Origin: Fragum whitleyi
Lineage: Eukaryota; Mollusca; Bivalvia; Cardiida; Cardiidae
Direction of reading: 5' to 3'
Assembly: GCA_948146395.1 (NCBI GenBank)
Contig: OX411559.1
Coordinates: forward strand, 26,851,208 to 26,915,207
Length of the DNA: 64,000 bases
Below are positions 14,501-24,135 of this stretch, piece by piece. The first letter of the stretch is position 1, and each line of letters begins with the position of its first letter. The notes under the pieces are model-generated. The model saw only the letters and a program-made list of their open reading frames with translations. It was not told the DNA's origin and searched no databases. The translations under genes were made by a program, and so were the position numbers.

Positions 14501-17500
14501 ATGAGGTATCTTCATATATACGAGAAATCTGAAGATACCAAGGTCAAGGTTATGTTGCCATTCAATGTCTCTTACAAACATCAAACCTCGACAACACTTA
14601 ACCAAACACATTTTTAATAGCTTTGAGCCATTCGAGGCACAATGTTAATTAGGGCATTTGATAGATGTCATCAATGATCATATACTGATACCAAGGGCAA
14701 GGCCATCTGTGAGAACAAAATCCTCAACAAAATGTGCCGCCATCATAGCGCAGTTAGTGGCGCGTCGAGCAGCAATCTAAAGGTCCCTGGTTCGATTCCC
14801 GATCACGACACTTGTCCTTTCCGACTATCTGTCTCCACCAATGATTTGATAATCATAACCTATCTGGTAGCAGCTGGAGGCTAGGAAAGGATGTTATGTT
14901 AGTACTGGCGTCAGAAATACAAGGAATCCATTGTTAGGTCCTCCAGCAGCCGCGATATGACTGTAAGATTTTTAAAAACGGGTCAACCCATATTCAAACA
15001 AGCAAACAAACACAGTCCGTTCGTTTTTTTTAAAAAAAAGTCTCCTTTTATCTTATTTCGTACATATTTTCATGCATATTTCATTAAAGGGAGGTAACAA
15101 ATATCGCTAATTTTGTTCATCCTGAACAAAATTTGCGATATTGGTTACCTCCAAATAAATTCACTCAAAACTCGCTCCACATACTCACTCAACTTCATTC
15201 CAAAAACATTCCAATATCATTAATCGTGTCAATTTCATGATGTTGTTAACTGTACTTTACCACTACTTGAATCCTACACAAGTGAAGGACAACGACGCCT
15301 CTGGTGGCTGTTCGCTACAGAAGACAAGAACTGTGTGAGAAATGTTTATTCTTAAATATTTCATTTCATACCAGTTCTGGTGACGGAGATAACGTCCGTG
15401 TGTATAAAGAAGCTACCTTACCCCTTCTTGAAGCCATACAGGCCTATCAGGATGGAGACTACGATACGGCTGTGGAAGTTCTCAAACCACACAAAGACGA
15501 TATCTGTAAGATAGGGGGTAGCGGTGCACAGGTAATCTGTAATCAACATAAATCTAATCAAGAATTCGACTGCGAAACATTTAAGTATTACAACATTAAA
15601 TATGAATTGCTAAACGCTAACTTTATTTATAATCATTGGCTCGTATTTCATTAAAATAACTTCATCTTCATACTTAATTTATATTTCGTTTATTATTTAT
15701 TTACCAACACCATTAGTTTTCACAGTTAATTTAATATATGATTATTAAAATTGTATTCGAACTTTTCCACCCGCCAGTTACATCGGCCAATTTCCTTCTC
15801 ACGTATAACTTAAATATATCGTTTATTATCAATCTGTATTATTGGTTTTTTACAGATCATTTAGTATCAAATTATCAAATTTCTTGGAACAATCCAATTG
15901 CACCAAAATTTGATCGATTTGCATGAAATGTTAATAGTTTTGAACGATTTCGAAACATTTTCAAATGTTCTTGGAGCGTTTTTAATCAATTTGAGTGAGT
16001 TATTGGAATGAACGAATGGAGCGCTGAGTGAATGATTTGGAATGATTTTGATCGGAAAGAGTGTAAATTTCAAGATGTTTTTAACTGTAAGCGAATGTCT
16101 CTGTCTTGAAATCCATTCTCTGGAAATGTATCTGCAAAGTCGGATGCACAGGATGGTCAGAGACATGGCTTTGTGCACTTATTAATTTTTTGGGGGAATA
16201 AAGGATCAAATAAGGGATGGAGTACTTTTACAGGGTGCAATGTGTAGACTCTGGTGTGACTGTGTAGATGCAGATGCTGGACAGAAATTTTGCAAAACAT
16301 TGCGCACATATCAATATGTTGCAAATGTCTCACACAGGCTCTAATTACAGATAGTCTGAGTTTGTGGATGCTCTGGCTGGTCAGAAACTTCGCCTCGCGC
16401 GCATTTGAAATTGTTCACAATGTCACACACAGACTGAAATTATGTATTATAAAATTTCTTTTACTACCTTTTCTTTTTTAACAGAGAGACCTGTTTAATC
16501 TATTCCTTATCCAAGCTGCTACGAAATCTAAGAATTACAAGAAATATGCTGAGTAAGTGTTTTAAATAATTTAACCTTTCCTATCCAACCTACCCTTTTG
16601 ACACCCTGGGAGAAAAAAAGTTTCTGAAAAGATCTTCGAAATGAAACAAATGGCTTGTTATACAACGTTCCTTCCAAGGGTTAAATGATTCAAAGTTTCA
16701 TAACATAGTCGTCTGCAACTTCTTTGAAATTAGACCAGGTTGAAATGAGCCTATGCTTGACATTTCCAACAATTTCATGTGTGCGAGTACACACATTGAA
16801 CATTCTGGACAATCACGCAGTGTATTTAAAATGTTTTTGGATTGAAAGCTAAGACTTTTGGTCCGAATCCATCTATTGAGTGCGAAGTGAAGACTCTTAT
16901 CAGACGGTGCAGCTGCATAGGCCGATCTTAGTCTTAACGTTGCGCAAATGTAAATTGTTGGAAACGTCATGCACATGCTCAAATTGTATCATCTGAATAT
17001 GTTAATTCTTCCGGACATATTAACGATTTTTTGGTGAATAATGCAATTAGAATATACAAACAAACTGAAAATATTTGTTCTACGACCATTTGTTTATTCG
17101 GCGACAATGTTAGATCAGTCCTAAAGAAAACCTTATAAGACGAGTGAGAGTTTGTCTCGCAATCATTCCGTCACACGAAAAGGGGCCATGTGGATTATAC
17201 GAAAATCATCGATACTGATCGGCTCTGCGTTCCGGATGACAAAACGGTGAAAACTGTTTGAAAATTAAACCCCGCTTTGCAGGCAAACGTTCAAAGCGGG
17301 GTATAATTTTCAAAGAGTTTGCACCATTTTGTCATCCTGAACGGGGGGGGGGGGCGCTTAAATATTTACACAGTGCTTTAAGAATACGCATTAACATTGA
17401 TAAACTTTGATTCAGTAGCCACCAAAAATGCACAAAGTAAAGACTCGGATCAAAACATACTATGTTGTTTAAAAAAAATACGTGCCCATATTATATATCA

Positions 17501-17723
17501 TTATGGTAGAATTCGACATGTACATATATAGTACGAACAACATAAACACATGCGTACTGGGAATTTTAAGTTAGAGTTTGGGGAAATTGGTTTTTATAAA
17601 GGCCTCAAATTCCATTATCATTTTCCTTCTTTTTTCAGTCAGTTGATCGAAGAACGTCGCAGTACGAGGGGTGATACACCATTAATGCAGAAAATGCTTC
17701 AAAAATTGATTGTTGAACATTAG
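2506..17723 (+). CDS. TTC38: Tetratricopeptide repeat protein 38 gene, 12 coding exons, 5' exon missing
   Basis: Joined exons: 2506-2583, 8073-8154, 8900-9071, 10256-10429, 11251-11326, 11940-12059, 13245-13340, 13754-13835, 14284-14446, 15375-15531, 16485-16552, 17639-17723. All phases agree and give 450 residues plus a TAG stop, against about 469 in vertebrate TTC38. Diagnostic stretches in order are DEACKMYDATVSQ, VGGLEGSLDKMIKADPNF, SWAVHCVAHI, NCHNYWHWALFHYEAGDFEA, SLMFRLEME, SRDHLEDHAWSFSDVHVML and KIGGSGAQRDLFNLFLIQAA. Each matches the family order. The protein is a helical TPR-type repeat protein of poorly defined biochemical role, presumably a cytosolic scaffold. The initiator exon, expected to encode about 10-15 residues ending in a Trp/Lys-rich turn, was not found between 1 and 2505. 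It may be very short or upstream of the window. Introns hold many MITE fragments, a SINE and T/G tracts. No frameshift or stop was seen. Confidence 0.93.
3395..4373 (-). mobile_element. Pearl/Helentron-like non-autonomous element
   Basis: Minus orientation: AACAAGAG end at 4366-4373 followed by a GCTTCGCAGAGC hairpin. Then come degenerate units of roughly 165 bp with GCAACTCCT / TAAACTATCAATGGGAATGA. Next is a (CCGT)n tract at 3417-3483 and the GGGTCGTATTATGTTATGGC end. The composite layout matches the elements at 44810, 51571 and 54243. Confidence 0.65.
3417..3483. repeat. (CCGT/CTGT)n microsatellite
   Basis: Sixteen or so tetranucleotide units with C/T interruptions, inside the composite element at 3395-4373. 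Confidence 0.9.
4850..5190. mobile_element. MITE fragment related to 25146-25597
   Basis: It shares CCAATCTCACGATCAACCTC, GACGTCAGT.AAAATGGCGTT and the central palindrome ACGGCTGAAAA...TTTTCAGCCGT (5104-5172) with the complete copy at 25146. Its right end is missing here. A right-end piece of the same family lies at 7700-7850. Confidence 0.7.
6090..6530. repeat. Dispersed MITE-like repeat (CATTCCAAA / CGATATT..CTCCC family)
   Basis: AT-rich repeat with CTCACTC..CATTCCAAA motifs and a TTTTGTTCAGCCTGAACA inner palindrome. Related pieces are at 15070-15260, 15955-16095 and 17930-18070. All lie within or beside TTC38 introns. Confidence 0.5.
6984..7520 (-). mobile_element. GTGAGCT-hairpin dispersed element (reverse copy)
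   Basis: AGCTCACC...GTGCTCAAGGGGAGCT is the reverse of the 3' hairpin end at 53478-53512. The body has the same coding-like phrases (TTTCAATGAAATTTTGCCAGAA, GATGACCCTCTTCAAA). The open frame at 7146-7409 is part of this repeat and not a gene. Confidence 0.55.
7700..8055. repeat. Two MITE remnants in TTC38 intron
   Basis: 7700-7850 is a right end of the 25146-type MITE (TACATACCCATCCGCCTTAC). 7955-8055 is a right end of the TGTGACCC family, stopping 17 nt before the exon at 8073. Confidence 0.6.
8073..8154 (+). CDS. TTC38: TTC38 exon with VGGLEGSLDKMIKADPNF
   Basis: Phase 0 to phase 1. The acceptor is TTTTCATCTCAG and the donor is G|GTAAGC. The glycine-rich GGLEG turn followed by the AADP-like helix end is conserved in TTC38. 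The terminus of a MITE ends 17 nt before the exon. Confidence 0.9.
8900..9071 (+). CDS. TTC38: TTC38 exon, helical repeat region (KLHARAINLYLDG)
   Basis: Phase 1 to phase 2. The acceptor is TAATTTCAG and the donor is GG|GTAAGT. It encodes GGLALKLGINAQ..., then a charged helix pair with TQWEKLHARAINLYLDG. This corresponds to the vertebrate stretch that ends in REQLHVSAVETFANG. Confidence 0.9.
10256..10429 (+). CDS. TTC38: TTC38 exon, HPLDMAAIKF to PYWSEHTPFYG
   Basis: Phase 2 to phase 2. The acceptor is CCTTTTCAG and the donor is GG|GTAATA. It encodes AKVYDDLLSDHPLDMAAIKF and then CCEKVLPYWSEHTPFYG, matching the vertebrate order HPTDMLALKF then YPFWTPDIPLSSYVKG. Confidence 0.92.
11094..11143. 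repeat. T30-G20 homopolymer junction
   Basis: About 30 T directly followed by about 20 G inside a TTC38 intron. The strand can form G-quadruplex and is hard to sequence, so the length may be inexact. A similar T11-G13 tract lies at 46760-46783. Confidence 0.9.
11251..11326 (+). CDS. TTC38: TTC38 exon, DYLSWYAFSLQENDNFDQAE
   Basis: Phase 2 to phase 0. The acceptor is TTTGTTTCAG and the donor is AAG|GTAAAC. It is a TPR helix A/B pair (YAFSLQENDNFDQAEKMAMK), equivalent to [20 protein letters not shown]. Confidence 0.92.
11471..11570. repeat. (TTC)n tract followed by (ATTC/GAAT)n palindrome
   Basis: Interrupted TTC repeats at 11471-11526, then ATTCATTCATGAATGAATGA at about 11539. Intronic, no gene. 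Confidence 0.85.
11690..11926. mobile_element. MITE (TGTGACCC family with GCGTTCAGGAT core)
   Basis: Inverted core: CAGCTCTGCGTTCAGGATAA against CACCCTGAACGCAGAGC, around GCAAAGCGGGGTAT. The right end is GACGTGTCACA at 11926, 13 nt before the exon at 11940. A related left half is at 17169-17345. Confidence 0.6.
11940..12059 (+). CDS. TTC38: TTC38 exon, SDSWAVHCVAHI
   Basis: Exactly 40 codons, phase 0 to 0. The acceptor is TTCAAACAG and the donor is AAC|GTGAGT. It holds the DAWSVHTVAHI-like signature and the FMEERERDWN helix. A MITE terminus (GTGTCACA) ends 13 nt before it. Confidence 0.93.
12976..13037. repeat. Short palindromic hairpin
   Basis: TGGTTAACAAACCCTCATAA pairs with the region ending GAGGGTTGGTTAACCA, around CAGCTTGTACAAGCTG. 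Intronic. Confidence 0.75.
13245..13340 (+). CDS. TTC38: TTC38 exon, NCHNYWHWALFHYEAGDFEA
   Basis: 32 codons, phase 0 to 0. The acceptor is CCCCTACAG and the donor is CAG|GTGACT. The CHNYWHWAL block is the most conserved TTC38 segment. Confidence 0.94.
13754..13835 (+). CDS. TTC38: TTC38 exon, LLPLMRKYRSPFSVTDFASL
   Basis: Phase 0 to phase 1. The acceptor is TTATTTCAG and the donor is G|GTTAGT. It ends in MFRLEME, equivalent to the vertebrate LYRLQMEG. Confidence 0.92.
14284..14446 (+). CDS. TTC38: TTC38 exon, SRDHLEDHAWSFSDVHVML
   Basis: Phase 1 to phase 2. The acceptor is TATTCCAG and the donor is GA|GTAAGT. It encodes GLPVVGWEDCFNVSRDHLED and then AWSFSDVHVML, equivalent to the RKHSRDHILLFNDAHFLMA region. 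Confidence 0.92.
14736..15013 (+). mobile_element. tRNA-derived SINE, copy A
   Basis: Pol III A-box-like TAGCGCAGTTAGTGG and B box GGTTCGATTCC. The body has CTTTCCGACTATCTGTCTCC, GGAGGCTAGGAAAGGATG and GGAATCCATTGTTAGG. The AAACAAGCAAACAAACA tail completes it. Located in a TTC38 intron. The same family is at 60299, 56000(-), 29370(-) and 61170. Confidence 0.82.
15060..15260. repeat. MITE-like dispersed repeat
   Basis: Contains GGGAGGTAACAAATATCGCT and its complement around TTTTGTTCATCCTGAACAAAA. Same family as 6090-6530. No gene. Confidence 0.55.
15375..15531 (+). CDS. TTC38: TTC38 exon, PLLEAIQAYQDGDYDTAVEV
   Basis: Phase 2 to phase 0. The acceptor is TTCATACCAG and the donor is CAG|GTAATC. 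It encodes a final TPR-like pair followed by LKPHKDDICKIGGSGAQ, the LGGSNAQ turn of the family. Confidence 0.93.
16485..16552 (+). CDS. TTC38: TTC38 exon, RDLFNLFLIQAATKSKNYKK
   Basis: Phase 0 to phase 2. The acceptor is TTTTTTAACAG and the donor is GA|GTAAGT. It matches vertebrate RDVFNQLLIHAALNC. Confidence 0.92.
17169..17345. repeat. Inverted-repeat MITE fragment
   Basis: GTTCCGGATGACAAAACGGT pairs with ACCATTTTGTCATCCTGAAC, around two copies of AAAGCGGGGT in opposite orientation. It ends in a G10 run. TTC38 intron. Confidence 0.65.
17639..17723 (+). CDS. TTC38: TTC38 terminal exon
   Basis: Phase 2 in, TAG stop at 17721-17723. It encodes QLIEERRSTRGDTPLMQKML and then QKLIVEH, matching the vertebrate C-terminus (LLMERDALKPNSPLTERLI). 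No canonical AATAAA was picked out in the next 200 bp. Confidence 0.91.
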
Positions 17724-18187
17724 AATGTATAAATGATTGCTGTGGAGAAAATAACGCATGAGCAGAGAAAACGGGAGTCTGTGAATATTTGATATATCGT
17801 GATAGATGATACAACGTGGCATTTAAACAACTATGTCATCTGAGATGTCGCAACGAAACTCGTTCCTTTTCTGATAAAAAAATATTCAAGATCATTTTGC
17901 TAAGCATATTTTGCAATGCTTTAGTTAGAAACATCGTGAAATTGACAAAATGAATGAAAATGAATGCCTGCGATGAATGAGTTTTGAGTGACATTTAAGG
18001 GAGGTCATACACTATCGCTCATTTCGTTCAAGACAAATTAAGCGATATTTTTTATCTCCCTTTGATTAAAGTTTTCTGTTTGCGTGTCTTCATTGGCCGA
18101 TCAAGCCCATTAAAAACTCCACACCAGGCAATAAAATAGGGCAATTATTAAATCGACATGAATGAAAGTTGATCGTTTTTAAGAAGT

Positions 18188-18447
18188 GTGACCCGTCAGG
18201 CGAAAAGGAACCATCTGGGTATTGCGATTAGTGTCGACCCTAGTCTGACTGCGCGCCCTGCGCAGACTGACTAGCGTCGAACATTTTTGCACATTGCTAT
18301 TATTCTATATCTAGAATGATCAATTTACCTTCCTGTGAAAGAATTTCTGAAATGCGACCTCTAGTTGACCTATGCTGGACCAAATCTCCTTTTCAAATAT
18401 TCATTTTACATAGTTCCCAGGTGGTCCATTTTTGCGTGACGGGTCAC
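18188..18447. mobile_element. MITE, TGTGACCC family, complete copy
   Basis: Ends GTGACCCGTCAGGCGAAAAG and TTTTTGCGTGACGGGTCAC, which are inverted repeats. The subterminal part is GTGTCGACCCTAGTCTGACT. Lies 0.46 kb after the TTC38 stop. Confidence 0.75.
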
Positions 18448-18517
18448 AAATAAGAATTTTATAGAAAAAGCAACTTAATAATTTCGACGTTTTTGTAAAG
18501 TGTCACCACTCTCTTGC

Positions 18518-19492
18518 TTAAGGTTCATGTAAAGAGTTTGAGACCCAATTTTAAGGGCCTTCATTAGCCGTGAAAAAGCAGTATGTCCAGGTATATCATA
18601 TATCAAAATGAAGGTATTCATGAGCACAAGCAGTTAAGCAACATAAGACCGCCATAGCTATAGCGGTATAGCCAAAACATTGTGGAAAAGGGTAATTTTG
18701 TTCAGAACAAGGAACTGTACGACGGTTGGATAAAACTGCCCCATATTTTAACAAAGTACAGTCTAAAGTACTATCCAGGTAGTACTACAAACGTTGATAT
18801 AAAACTCAGTCTCAAAAGGCTCTTTTGAAACAATCAATTTCCATTTATTTTGTCAACATACATGTCAAACCGGTTTGGTCTGTTTTCAAATTAGATGTTA
18901 GGTATGGTGCAACATCGTACCATAATATTGTGAATTATTTTCTGCGATTTATTTCAAATTATAGTTTTTTAATTCAATGATCTGTAATAAATTACTATAT
19001 ATTCATCATTCTGTGAAATAGAAAGCGATATATTGCTAAAAAATCTTACAGGTATATAAACTATTTATGTCCATTTATGTTGTGATAACACACCATACCA
19101 TACACAGAACTACACATTTACAAAATTAGAATGACATATATGACATATGTGTTTATAAAATAAGTCAAAATTAATTGCTTGCATAACTACGTTTTGGGCC
19201 CGAATTTCATACCAACGGTTGTAGCACTACCTGGATATTACTTTAGACTGTACTCTGTTAAAATATGAGCCATTTTTTTACAACAGTCATTCAGTTGCTT
19301 GTTCTCTACAAAATGACCCTTTTCCACAATGTTTTGGCTATACCGCTATAGCTATGACAGTCGTATGTTGCTCAACTGCTTGTGCTCATAAATCGCTTCA
19401 TTTTGGTATATAATATACCTGGACATACTGCTTTTTCTTGGCAATTGAAGTGCCCTTAAAATTGGGTCTCAAACACTTTACATGAACCTTAA
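18518..19492. mobile_element. Long-arm MITE flanked by TTAA
   Basis: Inverted arms of about 290 bp (18522-~18810 and ~19190-19488) begin GGTTCATGTAAAG and share GAGACCCAATTTTAAGGGC, TGTCCAGGTATAT and ACCGCTATAGCTATG. TTAA occurs at both ends (18518-18521, 19489-19492). This fits a TTAA target (piggyBac/Kolobok type). A TA target with AGGTTC ends is the alternative. The centre is AT-rich and non-coding. Confidence 0.82.
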
Positions 19493-21170
19493 CGTCTGTA
19501 CATTCTGATAGGCTGAACATTTGGTTTAATTCTCAATTAAAACAATGTTGCGAACTCACTTATTTTGTAAATTCGCGCACGAAGAAGTTCCAAAATCAGT
19601 CTGTCTTATTATGGTGAAATCTTTACAATTTGCTTTATGGTATTAAAGATATAAAGAGAAGATTTGTTGAATTATGGTATGTAACTAAAACCTAATCACA
19701 CTGGTGAATGAATCTTCTTCGCGTATTCATACAGTGAGATAGAATTTTAGTGTTTCTGTGTTTCTGATTAGATTCGATTTAACGCTTATTCTAATCGGAT
19801 TGATACAATGATGGGCCATAAGTGATTCATCAATGGAAAAATCAAGATGGCCTACAACATCTCAAACCCAGAATTTGGAACAAAACTGTAACTTTAACTT
19901 TCGAGACTTACTTTTTTGTTTTGTGTGTGTGTATGTTTTTTTTTTGTTTGTTTGTTTGTTTTTTTGTTTTGTTTTGCGCTTTGTCTGTTTGTTTTGGTCA
20001 GTTTTGTTTTACTTGATAGTACTAGATAATGAGGTCCTTTCTTACAATTACTTCTCGAGTTGTTTTTGGCACTGAGGTACAAAGACTTTGAATATACATG
20101 TTGGGAGATCATAAAAAGATCATGACAGATTTTCTTCATATCGCCTTCAAGGTCTAGCTGAGATTTAATTTCATGTCTCTTCAATTACTCAGATATCAGG
20201 GGCCAGTTTCGCTAATCATCTAACGATCACTTTTTGCGTCAAAAATTAAAGTTGCTTCTACAGTAGTAACTAAATATCGAATTCTTCTAAAGACGATTCC
20301 AAAGAGATTATGCAAGGTAGAATCTAACAATGAATGAACACAACAGGTTCGATTTGTGATTTTGACTTATGATTTTCTTTATTTTTTTTTTCTTTTCGTA
20401 AGAAGTTTAGTAAAACGACCCACTGGACTCTGTGATGGCCAGACTTGCGTTCAGACTAACAAAACGGTGCAAACTGCTGGTTGTTATTTGGGGTTATGAC
20501 AGAGGACTTCTTCATTCTTTTCACTTACACGGTGGGTAATCACGTGACTCAAAATTTTTGATATTCATCAGTAATTCTATAAATATTTGACTGATTTCAA
20601 AAACATTTTTGACACATAAAAAGTGGAAAATACTTGAAATTTGCTGGAATTTAAAACTTTCAAAAATATGTTAATACAAAAGGTAATGACTACCAAAAAA
20701 TTGTTGGACGTCATTAACCTTATATCAACATGTATTCAAAAGACCAGTCACCTTCAGTAAATTTCTGTCATGTTTCCATATTCTCAGCTTCGAACCGAAT
20801 TTATACTGGCCACATATTCAGAGAGTTATTGAAGATTTTCTGAAATTATTGTCACGTGATCTCAAAAAATTTGCGAAACGCATTTACTTTCCAAATTTTC
20901 AATAGAGGAAATACCGTTCGATTACTTACATCACTTTAGCTTTTCGATGCATTAATGTAAGCAGACTAGAATTATATAAAGAAAACATTATATAAGACGT
21001 ACATTTGTGTAAATAGAGAGAAAGTGTCAAATTCACCCTACCCATATATATCATTTTTGTAATTCGGGGTATCCACGTTCTGATGCAAGTTTCAATGCTT
21101 TCCTTAATTAATTTCAGTGAATTTTGGTTTCTGTGTCTACGAAGAGAACAAGCTATCAGAATTCAACAAA
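19493..21170. other. Non-coding spacer between TTC38 and the glycosyltransferase
   Basis: No supported gene. It contains TTTG-rich low-complexity DNA at 19915-20005, which produces spurious Phe/Val/Cys-rich frames, and a CGTTCAG.CTAACAAAACGGTG MITE scrap near 20448. Confidence 0.6.
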
Positions 21171-22198
21171 CGCGTACCTTGTAAGGCATACTTTTCGAGA
21201 TTTGTCACCAATTAGAAGTTGGTTTAAGTTTAGGTTTATTCTGAACATCTTGCAAACTTACAAAATAGTTGCGTATTCAAAATTATTCTATCGGATTATT
21301 TAACCATATTTCAACAAATCAGAAACCCAAAATCTTCATAGACTCCAGTTTAAATCAATTCATACATACTTATAACCATTTTTAGTGAACAGCCAACTCG
21401 TCATTATTTCAGATATTGTCAGTTCACATAATTCCTTATTTCCATACAGTATGTGACGGGCCATTTCGCCAATTGTAGTTTGGAAGTGGTTCACAATTCT
21501 TTCGTCCCAATGAAAGCGGATAACGCGAGAATGCAAATGATAATCGTACAGTTTCGACCAGTCATACGTCAGTCGTGACGTCACTGGTCGGTTGAGAAGT
21601 GTAGCCGGTGCACATATTGTTCCATGTTCGATATGGACGAGATCTGTTCTTTTGAGAGCTATACAGTTGTTGTAAAACATTGACGCGTACCTTGTAAGGC
21701 ATACTTTTTTTGAGATTTGTGACCAATTAGAAGTTGGTTTAAGTTTAGGTTTATTCTGAACATCTTGCAAACTTTCAAAATAGTTGCGTATTCAAAATTA
21801 TTTTATCGGATTATTTAATCATATTTCAACAAATCAGAAACCCAAAATCTTCATAGACTCCAGTTTAAATCAATTCATACATACTTATAACCATTTTTAG
21901 TGTACAGCCAACTCGTCATTATTTCAGATATTGTCAGTTCACATAATTCCTTATTTCCATACAGTATGTGACGGGCCATTGCGCCAATTGTAGTTTGGAA
22001 GTGGTTCACAATTCTTTCGTCCCACTGAAAGTGGAAAACGCGAGAATGTAAATGATAACCGTACAGTTTCGACCAGTCATACGTCAGTCGTGACGTCACT
22101 GGTCGGTTGAGAAGTGTAGCCGGTGCACATATTGTTCCATGTTCGATATGGACGAGATCTGTTCTTTTGAGAGCTATATAGCTGTTGTAAAACATTGA
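21171..22198. repeat. Tandem duplication, two ~514-bp units
   Basis: Unit 1 is 21171-21683 and unit 2 is 21684-22198. Both start CGCGTACCTTGTAAGGCATA and end GTAAAACATTGA. They cover the glycosyltransferase 3' coding end and its 3' flank. The only length difference noticed is a T-run expansion near the start of unit 2. The junction is abrupt, as expected for a recent tandem duplication. Confidence 0.92.
21360..21683 (-). pseudogene. Duplicated 3' end of the glycosyltransferase
   Basis: A second copy of the last ~107 codons, from SMFYNNCIALKRTDLVHIEH to the final KNGYKYV and stop, about 96% identical to the parent 515 bp away. It lacks the DXD core and any in-frame splice entry that I can see, so it is most likely a non-functional remnant. 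It could serve as an alternative 3' terminus. Substitutions such as Y to N and F to I show some divergence, yet the reading frame has stayed open. Confidence 0.75.
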
Positions 22199-23013
22199 AT
22201 TATACACATAACTATCATTTCTGTAATATTTTCGATATCCATCCATCCAAAGTTGAATAAATGTTGCGTTTCTCTTCGCCATTATAAATGAGTTCAACAA
22301 GAAGCCGTCTGATTGGTTACACAGAGTCACGGTGTATTCTCGCAAAGGTTCGAGATCTCGTAAAGCGACGGTATCGTGATCGAAATAAATTCCACCCAAT
22401 TCGAGCATAGCCTCCAGTCGCATGATATCCCCAGAGTGTTCGCGGATAGAAACCTTTTTGCCAAATATAAAGACAGGTATTGGTCGTTGAATATGCAAGA
22501 CGTTTGGGTATAATCTGATAAGGAAATCCCAATATTTACCGTTTGGCAGAAATTCTCCATGAATAAGAATCAAGCACGGTTTTATGTATCGTATAACACT
22601 TATCATGCTCAAAAACATTGAAAAATCCATGTCTCTCTTAAAGTACCAAACATAGTGAACTATGTTGGGTATACCACGGTAGTCAATGCAACATCTTTCA
22701 GTGAAAACGGAAAGACAGGAATTGTTAAGTCGTATGGCCTGAATATCATCAGAACGGCTTGTTAAATACGGAACTAATTTGGGCTCCTTATTCAAACAAT
22801 TAAGCTGATATTTTATCCTTGGGGTATTCGCGATGTGTCCGGGAACATCGAGTGTCGGACACTTTCTCCTCTGCTTGTAGGTCCAGTCTTGAAAGTCCGT
22901 AGGAATATCGGGCCGAATCAACTGTCTGTATGCACTTGAATACATCGCACAGAAATTCCGCCTCTCTTCAAAACGTAGAACATTAACGCCCAAGGGACGT
23001 TTCCTGGTTTGGC
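21875..23013 (-). CDS. GT32-like DXD glycosyltransferase, main exon
   Basis: An open exon of about 379 codons on the minus strand, entered through a TTTTTTCAG acceptor at 23013/23014 and ending in TGA at 21875-21877. Counting from the TTG codon at 22993, the catalytic features are GIPNIVHYVW (about 107-116), a HSGDIMRLEAMLELGGIYFD helix-strand unit (about 186-205) and the metal-binding DHD at 205-207. This pattern fits the Gly_transf_sug / GT32 family of Golgi sugar transferases, which use a nucleotide-sugar donor and a divalent metal. Acceptor specificity cannot be told. Frame and phase continue into the small exon at 23774-23827. A signal anchor, expected for a type II Golgi enzyme, was not located and must lie further upstream (higher coordinates). 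The 3' 320 bp are duplicated just downstream. Confidence 0.85.
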
Positions 23014-23773
23014 CTGAAAAAAATGAAATTTTGAAAATATAGGCAATCTAGCGACCAGCACCATTTGGACCTTCTTACGAGCCACCGTTTTCAAATTCCT
23101 AATTTTATTGTAGCATATCTTAAAAGTAGATTTTATTGGTCTAAAGACATTATCAATGAATCCTTTGATGTTAAAACCCATCATAATTGATTGTCTCAAC
23201 GAGATTATTCTGTTGAGATTTAACAGTTTATAGGATTATTGATAAACGCACGATTACATACTTATTCAATCAAAATTACGTGTCTAATTTGTAAACAAAA
23301 CCTGTTCTAAGCTACCATTTACTTTAACGAGCCTTTTTTGTGGTTTCGTAAGTGGTCGCTTTACACAAGATTTATTGTATTTTGATAAATTTCAACCTGT
23401 CTCAAAACCACCATATATTAAGGCCTACCAGTTTCAAAATTTAATTGAATTCTGAGCAGTTTCTCTTTTTGTTGTACAATGGGTACACATGCAATAAACG
23501 CCTTCATGAGAACAAAACAAGAATCTTTCATTCTAGCCAAAAGTAAGTATAATGTACAAGTGATTGTGAAATTTCTACATAAACTTCACCTGCCTCAAAA
23601 CCTGCCTAGATTAAAGCTGCCGCGTGACAAAATTAAATTGAATTCTGGGCAATTTCACTTTTAATTGTTCAAAGATGAGAAACATCTTAAGCTGAGAATT
23701 AGAACAGAATAGTATCTTTCATTTTTAGCTAAAACCAAATCCAATTGAACACGAATTTTCGACTTGAACTTAC

Positions 23774-23827
23774 CCTCTATGTCATTGAACTCAGTAATTG
23801 GTTGGAATGGCACCGTTAGATTTATAC
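23774..23827 (-). CDS. Glycosyltransferase upstream 54-bp exon
   Basis: On the minus strand the sequence AAATTTCAG precedes the exon and GAGG|GTAAGT follows it. It reads INLTVPFQPITEFNDIEG in the phase needed by the main exon, giving ...NDIEG then QTRKRPLGVNVLRFEERR. It probably belongs to the stem region between the membrane anchor and the catalytic domain. Call by splice signals and phase only. Confidence 0.6.
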
Positions 23828-23884
23828 CTGAAATTTAAAGTAAGGGGTACTTAAACGTCAAATTCGCTAAAGTAACCATCAAAG

Positions 23885-24135
23885 AGTCAGAAAATGTTTT
23901 CTCTTTTGTTGTTGTTAGTGTTTTTGTTGTTGCTGTTATTGTTTTTGTTGTTGTTATTGTTGTTGTTACTGCTGTTGGTGTTGTTGATGATGATGATAAT
24001 GCTGACATTGTTGTTAATAGTGATGGTGGTGGTGTTGATTGTTGTGGTGTAGTTGATGACGATGATGATGATGATGATGGTGGTGGTGATGATGGTGGTG
24101 GTGTTGATGATGGTGGTGATGATGATGGGGATGTC
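23885..24135. repeat. (GTT/GAT/GGT)n trinucleotide tract
   Basis: Imperfect GTTGTT...GATGATGATG...GGTGGTGAT. On the minus strand it yields an artefactual Ile/Thr/Asn repeat frame. The stretch just above it (24136-24378 minus) has an open frame with a mildly hydrophobic TLTLITCLIM, but no donor that joins the glycosyltransferase in phase. I do not call it an exon. Confidence 0.85.
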
